NCBI GenBank assembly: GCA_001969505.1
Contig: LSSK01001925.1
Span: 1-41,585, forward strand
Reading direction: 5' to 3'
DNA length: 41,585 nucleotides
Source: Zancudomyces culisetae
Taxonomy: Eukaryota; Kickxellomycota; Harpellomycetes; Harpellales; Legeriomycetaceae
The position numbers and the translations under genes were made by a program. A model generated the notes under the pieces. It saw nothing but the letters and a program-made list of their open reading frames with translations, had not been told where the DNA came from and did no database searches. Shown here in pieces: positions 29,995 to 40,384 of this stretch. The number at the start of each line of letters is the position of its first letter. Within the stretch, counting starts at the first letter, position 1.

Positions 29995-31204
29995 TTATCC
30001 CTGTATTCTTGTAAATAACCTTAATGTATTTTCATATATTTTGTCTGCCAAAACCTCCTCATCCTCATTCCGTATTATTGCCAAAACCCTCAAAACTTGC
30101 CGTATTGTACATGGCTCGTTTCTCCCTTTAACTAAGCATCCGCTCTCCCATTTTTCCTTTTTTCTCACCATTCCCGTCGGCGCCATCCACAGACTGTTTT
30201 TAAATTCCTCAGCACTCTCGCCCTTTTCTTTATCCAATGAACGTAGATATTCAAAGGATGCATGTGTACGTTTGATTTCACAGTAAGGACAGTCTGTTTC
30301 TATCATCAAGTGGTCAATTGGTACCTTGGCTGCAACCTGCAAATTATCGGCTGTCTTTAGCGAACATCCGTTTATCCCAATGTATAGATCCAGATCCACC
30401 AACGCCTGCATTTCTTCCATCGAGCAAGTGATACTATGCACCACCCCTCCCACGATTCTCGATCGGTTCTTCCGCATCATCTCCACGAATTCTCCCTCCG
30501 TGTTGCGGTTGTGCAGAAACATCGGTAGCCTTGTTTCTTCTGCAATTTCAAATTGTTTTTCAAAGTACTTGCGCTGCATTTCCTTACTTGCAAAATGTAA
30601 TCGGTCGTAGTCTAACCCACATTCGCCTATAGCCACTATTTTTCCTGTCTCATTTTTAAGATCCTTTTGTACTATTGTTTTCAGGCCCTCCAAATATTTT
30701 CTTGCATTATTCTCTCGAAGCTGTTCTCGTTTCTCTTTTTCATTCCCCACCTCTTCATCGGGATTATTATCTACTGCTTCCATGGTTGGCTTCTCCCTCA
30801 TAATTTCAAATTCTCCAACCCTAGTGGGATGACATCCTACTGTACAATATGCGCCATCATACTTTTGCGCCAACTGAAGTGCTTCTTCGCTCTCCTTCAA
30901 AGTACCACCTGTTATGATCAATCCGGTCACCCCTGTGCTCTTTGCTCTTTGAATAACCTGATCAATATCTTCTACATGGCGCTTTTTCCCATTATATATG
31001 CCTCTGTACATCAAGTCTGTAAGGTTTGCTCCAATATCTATATTTTTACCCGTAGTTTATTATTTGCCGCGCAAACATAAACACCCCACCTCTTATTGCC
31101 TCCCCCCCCCTCCCCCTGGGCTTTCCCCCATTAAAATAATCTATATATTTGTGATAATGATGATGGGATGGATAGTTACCTATTATCTTGATCTTTCGGC
31201 TCAT
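29995..31204 (-). CDS. TatD-family metal-dependent nuclease (TATDN1/YBL055C type, two exons)
   Basis: Exons are 31180-31204 (25 nt) and 29995-31037; the product is 355 aa. The tiny first exon supplies MSRKIKII and one base; joining gives MSRKIKIIDIGANLTDLMYRG, matching the conserved N-terminus of TATDN1. Without the first exon the IDIGANLTD metal-site strand would be lost. Later metal-binding and catalytic motifs are VGCHPTRVGEFE, GECGLDYDR, LPMFLHNRN, GGVVHSIT and MIETDCPYC. The C-terminus has KWESGCLVKGRNEPCTIRQVL. The family folds as a TIM barrel; yeast Tat-D is a 3'-5' exo/endonuclease linked to DNA fragmentation in cell death. A Glu/Lys-rich loop (about 98-122) is longer than in the human protein. 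The donor is G|GTAACT and the intron is 142 nt with a C-rich run. Confidence 0.88.
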
Positions 31205-32315
31205 CGTTTGTACTTGTTCTCATTAGCTCTTTATGTTTTATTTTATTAAATATCTGAAGAAAAAATAGGATGGGGTATTTATTTGAAGTTCCTTTCCGCG
31301 CTATAACTATTCCGGAAAAAAATCCAATCATCTAACAGCATTTAAAACACTAGTAATATCAAAATTCCACACCCTTTTTGTCCTAGTTTAGAGCCACATG
31401 TCTCCAAAATATCCGTGTCCCTTTCCTTGCTTTGTTTATTTGCTTTAAGCACATAGTAGTAAGTGGTAAAGTTTTACTATCACCTTGATTTCAATTCAGC
31501 CATTAAAAGCTGAGCTATACACACAATTAACTTGAAAAACTTGTTTAGCGCAATACATAAACATTTATAGCGCATACTTTTACACATTAGCTCTTTCAAA
31601 TAACGTTTATCATTTATACTGAGCTGGTTTAGTTTAATGTATCTCAAACTTCCAAATAAGAGTGTAATCTTCTTTGATAGGCTTTTTTCCCTTGAAAACA
31701 CATTACTGTCAGTAATCTCAAACCTAAAGCATTCAAACAGTGCGATGAAACTTTTGAAAAATGTTAGGGTTAGTTAATATCGTCAATACTATATATACTC
31801 AATCATGTGTTCCCAGGAAAATATTTTCTCCATACACCTTCTAAGCTGTACGCTTCTTTATACTCGCTAAATTCATTTGCGATTGTAAAATACGCAATTA
31901 ACTCGAGAATATTGATTAAGAGTAGTATTTGCTTTTATTGGGCTTATTTACCCATACATACTTTCAAGTTTAACTTGATCTAATTATATTTTTTGTAAAA
32001 CGAGAAATAACAGACTATCTACATCATATTTTTACTAAAGAAAAATAATAAAATAAATAAGATCGTGTGGGTAAACGAGATCCTCCAATAATAAAGGACA
32101 TCGAAACCAACACAAATTTTCAATAAATATATAATTTATACGGCATTGCGTGGGGAGGGGGGGGGTGCTGGCAATAGGCAAACCCCATTGTGGTTTTAAA
32201 TAGGAGCGAGTATCAGACTTCCAAAACCCAAAAAAGTACATAGAAATATTTTTAGGACTTAATTTGGCATATGTAGTAAGTATCTGGTAGCTCCTGTAGG
32301 GGTTCATCTCATTTT
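31205..32315. other. Intergenic with unresolved minus-strand open frames
   Basis: About 1.1 kb between the TatD gene start and the 3' end of the secreted-protein gene. Minus-strand frames at 31480-31764 (no ATG) and 31815-31954 are open. They are separated by a possible intron with an ACTAAC branch site and a CTTTAG acceptor near 31727. A 94-codon ATG frame (32035-32319) starts inside the neighbouring gene's stop. None resembles a family I know. A G-rich run is at 32154-32164. Confidence 0.35.
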
Positions 32316-33098
32316 TCATTGTGCTGATTCGGTGTTGGTCATTGTAGAGGTAGATGACGCCAAATCTGTGATGGAAGGTGCACTTGATTGGTTTTCAGCA
32401 CTAGTTGATGATGCGGTTTCTAAAATCCCACCCAATGGCGAAACACCAAGACTCACACTACTGCTACTCGACGAGGATGATGAGCTTGTATATGTACTCG
32501 CAGATGTACTTGTAGACGACCTTGTTGTTCTTCCACCACCACCACATGGTGGTCTTATTGGTCTTTTATCTTTACAGAAGTTATGTGACTTTCTCCAGCA
32601 TTCGTCGTCGTGTCTGTTTCCATGTATCCTTGGCTTTGAACCCCTATACCTTGATTTTTTGCATCTTTCTTCTCTTTCTTCTCCATGACGATGATGATAA
32701 TCGTCATCGTCCTCTTCACAACTATCATTATCATCATCATCATCATCACTGTTCCTACGCCTATGTCTGCGTTTATATCTGCTTATTCCTTCTCCTACGC
32801 CTTTCATTGAACCATCGTTTAAAGTCAGACCTGCTTTTAGCCCAACACCCAGTCCTAAATCATTTAGTTTCTGGTCTAACTTATTTAGGACATCTTCATA
32901 TACCAGATTTTCTGTCACTCCTTCGTTTATTTGGTTTATTTGATTTAGTTGATCTATCTGATTGTATATATGTTCATTGTTGAGTGCTTGAAGAGCGGGC
33001 GGGTTCTCTTGGTTAGCTACTGAAATTTCATCACTAAGAATAGCAGTCAAAGTAAAAACAGATAGTAGTAGTGTTTGTTTAAGCACGTTATTTTTCAT
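32316..33098 (-). CDS. Secreted Asp/His/Ser-rich protein with dibasic processing site, unknown function
   Basis: I do not recognise the family. The 260-residue, single-exon product has a clear signal peptide (1-22, LLLSVFTLTAIL core). An Asn/Gln-rich stretch with IDQLNQINQIN follows, then a Gly/Leu segment (LGLGVGLKAGLTLNDG). A basic cluster at 107-115 (RYKRRHRRR) contains a KR site for Kex2-type processing. Next are two acidic blocks of Asp/Glu (118-133) with adjacent histidines, then a Lys/Arg/Cys part (C146, C167, C175, C185) with CGGGG, and a Ser/Thr tail including ten consecutive Ser (205-214). The tail looks suited to O-mannosylation. There is no C-terminal hydrophobic segment for a GPI anchor. 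It is probably cleaved near residue 110 in the Golgi; metal binding by the Asp/His block is possible but untested. Confidence 0.6.
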   Translation of the reverse strand: MKNNVLKQTLLLSVFTLTAILSDEISVANQENPPALQALNNEHIYNQIDQLNQINQINEGVTENLVYEDVLNKLDQKLNDLGLGVGLKAGLTLNDGSMKGVGEGISRYKRRHRRRNSDDDDDDNDSCEEDDDDYHHRHGEEREERCKKSRYRGSKPRIHGNRHDDECWRKSHNFCKDKRPIRPPCGGGGRTTRSSTSTSASTYTSSSSSSSSSSVSLGVSPLGGILETASSTSAENQSSAPSITDLASSTSTMTNTESAQ

Positions 33099-35289
33099 TT
33101 TGTTTTTATTTTAAAAAAAAGCAAGTTAGATAGAACTTTATTCCAATTCACTTTACCAAGCCGGCGCTATCGTTAGTGATATTTATACACTTTTAATCTT
33201 TATGAGAAAATTTCGTGCTGTTGATTAAATTCAAACTATAAACCTGATATTATTCTGCTAACCTTTATATAGTAGCATTGTGGTATATCAGTTTTCTATG
33301 TGTCGATCAACTTTTAGAAGCATTTTTTTTAGACTAATGCACACACACATATATATATATATTACATACTCAAAACCTAGACTTTTTCTTGTGGAATGAA
33401 CAGGCACAATGGCAAGAATTCTGCCGGGTAAAATACATTATGATAACATAGCGTAGGTACCCGCAGATCACCTAGAGGATCTACTGCGAGTTTTTCACGC
33501 ATTTCCCCCTCTTTTTCGCTGAATACCCTAGCTTCAACTTTTTTTTAAAGGAAGATGCTGATTGAATTTACTATTTTAAACAAGTATATTCCAATATTCC
33601 CACAGCATAAAATGGTGCTAAAACGCTGTCTTTTGAACAAAACGTAACTTTTTCTGCACATGAGTTAGTAATGATATTTTGCATGTATGACAACCACCAG
33701 CTTAATGGATTTGGATAGAGCGTATTTTCTTTTACAGAGCTTTTCTGGAGTCTTGCCTGCATTAATCATGAAAACGAACAGGTTTTAATAAACAACACCC
33801 ATCTTCCTTCGAAAAAAGTTAAAAAACTAATCCCAAACATAGATTTATGCGTACATGCAACTACATTATCCATTGGCTGGCTGACATTTGCTTTGAAGAT
33901 AATTAACTTTTTTTTTTTTGGTTTGTGGGCTAAGCATTTATTTTTGTAAAGCGAATTTTGTAAATATTCCGTTTGAAGGTCAACTATCCGCACTTTTACT
34001 TTATGCTAAATGTTGATCAAAGTTCTTAAAACAGATGGTTGATTGCTTTGTGTTACTATTAATTTTGAATGAGCAATGCAATGCGCAAAAAGATACAGCT
34101 ACGAGCAAAAGTATGATCTACCCACCTTGCCGCTCACACAGTCAAGAGGATATCCCACTTATTCGCCAAAGCAGGGTCAAGATAAAAGATCCTATTTATA
34201 AATGAAATGCTTGAGGAAGCGATTGGTTGATTTTTGTGCATCACAAACCGTATTTACCACAACTTTATTACAATCCAAGAGCTGGTGTAGCAATCTGAGA
34301 CTTTAGTTTAAATTTTGAGCCTTCCTTTGCTGTGTTGTGTAGTGTTCTTATTTTTCATCGATATATCTCATACTACGATCTTGGCTCTCTTGGGAACCAA
34401 AAATCTTACTAGCGCGGAATCCCTGTGGTGTCAAAAAGACAAAAACAGCGCACTCCAAAGCATATTTAATGTTCTTCATTCATCCTTATGATACACAAAG
34501 CTTGCTTAAAATACAATACTGTACCAAAACTGATAATTCAACACACACCATTTATTCAGACCGAAGTCCGGGATGCTGTCGTGCCCAGCGTCGGCATTTC
34601 TTGGGACCTCTTGAGTCCCAAAAAATAATGCTATACCAACCTGAACTAGCTTGTCCATCATTCTGCCCTCAATGTTGCCTTTTCACAGAAGAAAAACTTC
34701 AAAGTAAAGATTCTGATGCATTAAAGGCAAAAAGATGTAAAATCTTTAGATGGTTACAGGTTGGATATAAATTAAAACAAAGTTTTCCACATATCCAATC
34801 AAAGATGTAATTTATTGACAACCGTTTTAGATAAAGAATTTATTAGCAGTTATGGGTATTTATTTCTTTTACTTTGCTGGTTATTTTCATATATGGACAG
34901 GCTGGATGTTTAGTAAGAGATACTTGTGAAAAAAAGTATAAAAAAATAAAGTAAATAGATAGAATAGCAAAGTTCCAATATCTTGCTGAAAACCCATAAA
35001 TCCTGAACACCATAAACACTATTATAAACTCTCTTATGGAAGAAAGTGTTTATTTTCACAGCTACATACAACATACGTAATGCTGTGCATCATTAAAACT
35101 CCGGTGTTTTAAAGTGCGAAACGCAACCGTTTTGTATGCCTCATCATGCTGGACACTTGATAAGTTAGTTCAATATTGTGTATTTTCATAAACAACCATT
35201 TTTTAAAAACAAGTCCCAATAAATGGTAAAGAGATGTGGCGTTAAACGTGATAAAAAGGATATGAAAACAACGTTTGCAGCGTTACTAA
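33099..35289. other. 2.2-kb intergenic region containing one orphan open frame
   Basis: Apart from the frame at 34343-34810, listed separately, this is AT-rich DNA with a TA repeat near 33349-33361 and A/T runs. Slightly GC-richer stretches at 34100-34180 and 34380-34620 are the only compositional departures. Confidence 0.4.
34343..34810 (+). CDS. Orphan open frame, possibly a 3' exon or degenerate gene
   Basis: The frame is open for 155 codons, preceded by TAG and ended by TAA at 34808-34810. The first ATG is at 34469, which would give 113 aa. A frame this long is unlikely by chance at this base composition, and local GC is higher than in the flanks. The product is Cys-containing, with SPGCCRAQRR and CPSFCPQCC, and has a basic C-terminus (KAKRCKIFRWL). 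No family is recognised. The TAG at its upstream end could be a splice acceptor (TGTAG), making it a terminal exon. It could also be a relic of a mobile or lost gene. Confidence 0.3.
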   Translation, partial: CSYFSSIYLILRSWLSWEPKILLARNPCGVKKTKTAHSKAYLMFFIHPYDTQSLLKIQYCTKTDNSTHTIYSDRSPGCCRAQRRHFLGPLESQKIMLYQPELACPSFCPQCCLFTEEKLQSKDSDALKAKRCKIFRWLQVGYKLKQSFPHIQSKM

Positions 35290-36476
35290 CTAAGTGTACA
35301 TTGATCCAACTCCACCGTTTACACCTGATTGAATTTCAGAGGCACTGGTAATAGTTGATGGATAATGGTAGTGTGTCTTGATCCCGTGAATGTTGCACTA
35401 ATTTAAAAAAAAATGGTTTTTGTTGTATCCAGATTCTAAATGCTCATCAAAGTTAAGAGAATAAACTTCTAAACAACAGAATATTATTTATAAAATATCC
35501 ACTACGCTTACATAGTTACAAATAGCCGCGGGTATACCCAAAAGTATAGCTGACTCTGCCACAGCCTTCGAATAGTGGTCTCTAATGAACTTTGTCGAAA
35601 ACCAAAAATGTTATTTTTTTGGATACATTTTACATTCATGTACCCAAACATCAAAAAAATTATTATCAAACACTCACTTGAGAACTCGACTTGGCTGGTT
35701 TTGCTAAGCTATAGTCCAGGACTTCGACTCTAACATAATGGTATGTATCAGCTTTGGTAAGATTTATACATAGAATACAATGTTTTGCAGTGGTTCGATT
35801 AAGGAAAAGGAATTTTATCAAAAGTTACATACGAATTGGCCTTGACTTTGACAAATATTGCTTTAATCCATTGTGAATGCAGGGCATAGTCCATGTCAGA
35901 ATTTAAAACTACTAAGGCATGACTATACGAATCATTGTTTGTAAAAATCTTTGTATAGTATGGGCTCGGGTCTGTATAGCAAGAGCTCAATTTCCGTCGC
36001 GACTATTTGGATATCAGTTTCTTTTTAGTACTCTTTAGATGTCTTAAAATAAGTAAGTGGTATTATTCAAATATCCAGATTATCTACAGATTTCAGTTCA
36101 TTGCATGTGGGTATTTTGGCAAGAAGATTATGATAGTGGAATTGTAAAATATTGTTATTAATAAACGAATGGAGGGCTAGCGTACCAAAGGAACTTGTGG
36201 GCCGAAGAGTGCACCATATAAACTCCAAGTGGCTGGATTTAAATCGAGATCAGATTTTAATTGCATATTAAATGGATCAACATCTATGCAGAATATTAGC
36301 CTTTCAAATAGTTTCTGTTCTGGAATTCGTTTGTTCAACACCAAAACATATTTCGAGTTTTTAATCAGATCTCCATTCGCGGTGTTGAATTTGTCCTCAT
36401 TCGCGCTTTTACATTCGCTTTCACTGGAGCTCTCATCACTACTATCGTACCTATAAAACAATTCTTGCAAATCCAT
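35290..36476 (-). CDS. PBA1: Pba1/PAC1-like proteasome assembly chaperone (five exons)
   Basis: Exons are 36186-36476, 35833-36002, 35678-35729, 35512-35589 and 35290-35397. All phases agree; the product is 232 aa. The N-terminus is acidic and Ser-rich. The core has SKYVLVLNKRI, HSQWIKAIFVKV and, after splicing, VKANSVEVLDYSLAKP and ESAILLGIPAAICNY. The last residues are SASEIQSG...GSMYT. Mammalian PAC1 ends in EIQSNIYT, and Pba1 ends in an HbYX motif that docks into alpha-ring pockets. MYT here fits HbYX. PAC1-PAC2 (Pba1-Pba2) binds the 20S alpha ring and guides assembly. Intron 1 has a TACTAA branch site and intron 2 a GTATGT donor. Identity rests on weak overall similarity plus the C-terminus, so it is tentative; the gene itself is well supported by splice phase. 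Confidence 0.6.
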
Positions 36477-39472
36477 TCTTCTTCCCTTTAATCTATGCCT
36501 TTTTTTGTATACCCTTCCGTTTAGGTCATAAAGGTGTGATATCCCGTTTAATACTTTACTCTATAAACATAAATAATCAGGACTTCACTAGACAATAACA
36601 AATTAAATATCTAAAAAGCCAATTTATTGGGAGGCACGTAATGCTCCGCTATGTGTAATCACATAATACCACCCACTCATAGGTCATAAAAAATTGCAAA
36701 TTATCGTGAAAAAGTGTAATTAGACATTATCTTGAGGTTGTGATAATATATGCGCCTTACAACCACACGCAAGGGTTGACTTCAAAGGCAGTAACTCGTA
36801 GCTTGAATATATAGACCTCCATTTTTTTTTGCATTAAAAGACAGAGCCATACAAGAGCTCCTCTGAGAAGCCCGGGCGAACTAGGCGAACTAGGCGTACC
36901 AATGATGCGGCCCTCAATTAACTAATTCTAGTACCATTGGTTCCTTAGCTGTAGCTATATCAGAAAAGCGCCTATTGTGCTTTCATCTCCGAGCCGAACT
37001 GAGTGCTCGAGTTGCAGTGTACCTTTTTTGTGTATAGGTGGGTACACAAGATACTTATTGTTGTCGTGAGCATAAAAAAGAAAAAAGCTACTTTCCAATC
37101 TTTATGTTCTATTTAATCCGAGAGAAAAATAGTTTGCTAATTATATAGCATCAAGCAGGAAAATCCAATTTAACCAACACTTTTTTTATGTTACACACTA
37201 CCCCATATCGCCTAGAACTAACCAATATATATTAAAGTATAACAAGGATAAAGATCGGGTATTTCATTATTTTCATTTCAATTATTAGAGATGACCTAAA
37301 GCAAATTCTAAAATCCAGGCAAAATAACCAGTTTTAGTGTTTTTAGTCATCGATTTAAATGCCTTCCAATAAGGATTGATTTACTAATAACTACCAGGCT
37401 GTTATATCAAACATCCCCAAAACCGAAAAGAAAACAGTGTGCTAATCTAGTATTTTTGTTTCCGCTTTTGCTCTGAGTATGTTATCGTTAGAAAACTAAA
37501 CCCGGAGGATATTATATTTATAACCGGATTTTCAGTCTATTTTGCGTTTTTAAATATATATGACTTATAGGGTCGCTAAGGACAGTGTTTAGACTTTAAA
37601 TTAGTGATGTAAATACCAGTACTACAATTCATGAATAGAGTAGGTACATTTAAACTGCAAAAAAAGCGGTTTTAATGAAATGTGACAATGTATAGTTCGT
37701 GGGATTTAGAGAGCTGAATCATCATTACCTGTATTTGTTGAAAAAAAGCTATTTTAATGCATACATTTAATTGGAACGGTACCCCAAGTGAGAAAAAAAA
37801 AGGATATTTGTAGAAGAACATTCTGAATAAACACCAGTACGATTATAGCAAAGATATTAGACTGAAGGTGGTGATTTTATTATCTGCAGTATGGAGAGAG
37901 AAAAGAGGGTAAACATATACAGCGTAGTATATATAATATACTCACCACAAAAGCCACAATTCATACTTGTTATACTAATATACAGATGATAGTTATATAA
38001 AACAGTTTATATTTTACAAACATAGCCCTCAAATCTAGTTCTCTAGTTAATCCAGAATAAATGTTCAGCAAATAAAAGTCAAAAGTGAATATGGCAGCTA
38101 TTGAAGAACCAATTTTTTGTCTAAATTGATTAATATAATATATATTAAAGTATTGCGCAAGAGCTACCAATCATAAAATATCATTGATGACTTAAATTCC
38201 TACCAAGCAAAAAAGATAAGCGATCATGAAAAAAAAAAAACAAATATACCTTGCTGATATTTACAATCCAGTCAAGTACTAAAGAAGCAGTATATTTGCG
38301 CATCAAACAATTTAGGATAAATTCTTGAATGTATAAAAACATACAAAAATAAAACGGGAAGTGACAAAGGAAAATTGCAAGAGGCAAAATTATGTTGGTT
38401 CTGGGCTATATTCTGATATATACCTAGATTAATAAACGCCGAGGATATTCCTATTACTAAATATAAAACATAGCATACTTTAAAAAACTGGTATATCCTA
38501 TTTGTAATTGTCTTTCGGCTGTGGGTCCAACCTAGAAGAGGTGGGAGTACGGAAAAACAAACCTAAAAGCGTAACTTACAAAAACAATTAGAAAACCCGG
38601 TCAATACCTATGTGGTTTACTCAGGAGATAATGATCATTTTGTAGTGTACTTGAATTAAAGTGGAATTTCAGGTAAGTATTACATAATCTTTGCATTTGT
38701 AGTTACAGAAATGTGTAAACTGCAACCGTTCAAAAAATAATAACACAAAATCAAACCAGATTACCAAAATTTTGCAGAATTTTACATAAATTTAATCAAA
38801 GTAAAACCATGGATGGTCATAATCGAATTAAAGTATTGGGAAATTGTAAATTGGTTTGCTCCATTATTTTCATTAAAAAGTTAGCCTTTCCACCAAAGTT
38901 AAACAAAAAATTTTTTTTGCAGTACAAAATCTCTCCTCCTCCCCCCCCCAGGTTTAAGAAGTTGAAGTGTGAAAATAGCGGGATGGTAAACCAAGGTTTG
39001 ACATAGTTGCATATTTAAGTGTAAAACCTTACATAAAATTTTAATTCCTCATACGTTAATCAGAAAAGCTAGACTTTATAAATTAAAATTGGGGCTAAGG
39101 GAGTTGCAAAAGCTAAAAGGCTAAAAAAAAGATACTCTCAAATACGATTTTGAACATTTCTGTGTATCTTGTGCTAAATACATATATACTTTTTCTCTCA
39201 CTGTTCTTTTTATTTTTAGGATGATATGAATGTCTCATAGACTCTATTAAAATAATTACAAAGGATATATGAAAAAATAGAGAGAGGGCGATAAGCTGTG
39301 ACACACCATAAAATAGATTAAGCAGAATAAAATAAAAAAATAAAGGAAATCATCAAACGCAAATTTTAGTGGTGGTAAAAGGATAATTTTTTTAAGGATA
39401 TAAAGAAAAGGAAATATTCCATAATATTTCAGCCAAGAGTAGACGAAAAGAAAGAATAAAAAAATTAAAAAA
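36477..39472. other. 3-kb divergent intergenic region
   Basis: The region lies between the Pba1-like gene (-) and the MATH-domain gene (+). Mostly AT-rich. A GC-richer stretch at 36840-37030 contains a 9-bp tandem repeat. A 96-codon open frame without ATG lies on the minus strand at 38272-38562, and a C-tract is at 38941-38949. Several short hydrophobic frames reflect composition. No gene can be supported, though a short-exon gene might be hidden. Confidence 0.35.
36875..36896. repeat. 9-bp direct tandem repeat in a GC-richer island
   Basis: GGCGAACTA occurs twice in tandem (36875-36883 and 36884-36892) and begins a third time (GGCG). The surrounding 36855-36915 is unusually GC-rich for this window. 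Confidence 0.7.
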
Positions 39473-40347
39473 ATGAACACTAATGCTATTAGCAATAATG
39501 GAAATCCGAACTTCAATGACATTTCGGAAATGCAAAAGTATCTAGATCGACTGCGGCAACTGACCGAAGTGAGAAGGATGGCGGAACTAGAGCAACGAGC
39601 AGCACAAGATGTTCTCCAAAGCGGCTATGGAGGTCCTTCATCAGGTGTCAATGATCTGATGCCATCGGCAGTTTATGGGGGACAAGCAGGCTTTGGATTA
39701 AAAAACAATCCAGGACTTGGTCCACCGAGGGAGATGTACGAACAACAACGGATGATGATGGATGGTCAAGGTCATACGGCTACTTTCGGGATGGGGAGTA
39801 GCGGAGGAGGAGGTAGCGGGAGCGCAGGGAGTGGGAGCGGAAGTGTGAGTGGCGGCGGAATCGGCTCAGGACATCCGTTGGATCAAGGACTTGGGTTGGC
39901 AACAGCGGATAGTAAAATTGGGTATAAGAATACAGAGCAAACAGGGTATGTTACAAAGAACGAATTCCGGAACCTACAAGGCTCAGTGAACCAGCTGGTT
40001 GAGATGATGACGGCTCAGCTGATGCTGCAGAGCACGTCGCCACAACAGGCACATTCTCGAGGAGGAGGTATTCCATTACATAGCGTTGCTGGAGGAGGAG
40101 GAGGGTTTGATCCATATCTTTCAGCGATAGGAAACCAAAGCAACTATCTAGCCAGTCTAATGGCTAAGAAACAGCACAGTACAATGAGAAACAACATGAA
40201 TGCTAATTCACCAAGTATAAACGGAATCAATAGCATGTTCTCAGCGTATCCAAGTATTCAACCGGGGTTCAGTCCAAATCTCGCCCAACAAATACCAGGA
40301 ATTCCAAATCCATATCTGGCTCAGCAGCAACAGCAACAGCAACAGCT

Positions 40348-40384
<37 letters not shown>

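Noticed and set aside
34608-34622. GGGAC/GTCCC hairpin as a terminator
   Set aside because: It lies inside the orphan open frame and is not followed by a T run on the plus strand.
35729-35832. Alternative exon 3 of the Pba1-like gene beginning at 35751 (reads DTYHYVRVEVLDY)
   Set aside because: No donor in exon 2 has the needed phase; the GTATGT donor and the acceptor at 35730 join in phase.
38667-38679. Minus strand reads ATACTTACCTG, the 5' end of U1 snRNA
   Set aside because: The following bases do not form U1 stem-loop I, no good Sm site or snRNA promoter is visible, and the string is simply the complement of a perfect splice donor on the plus strand.
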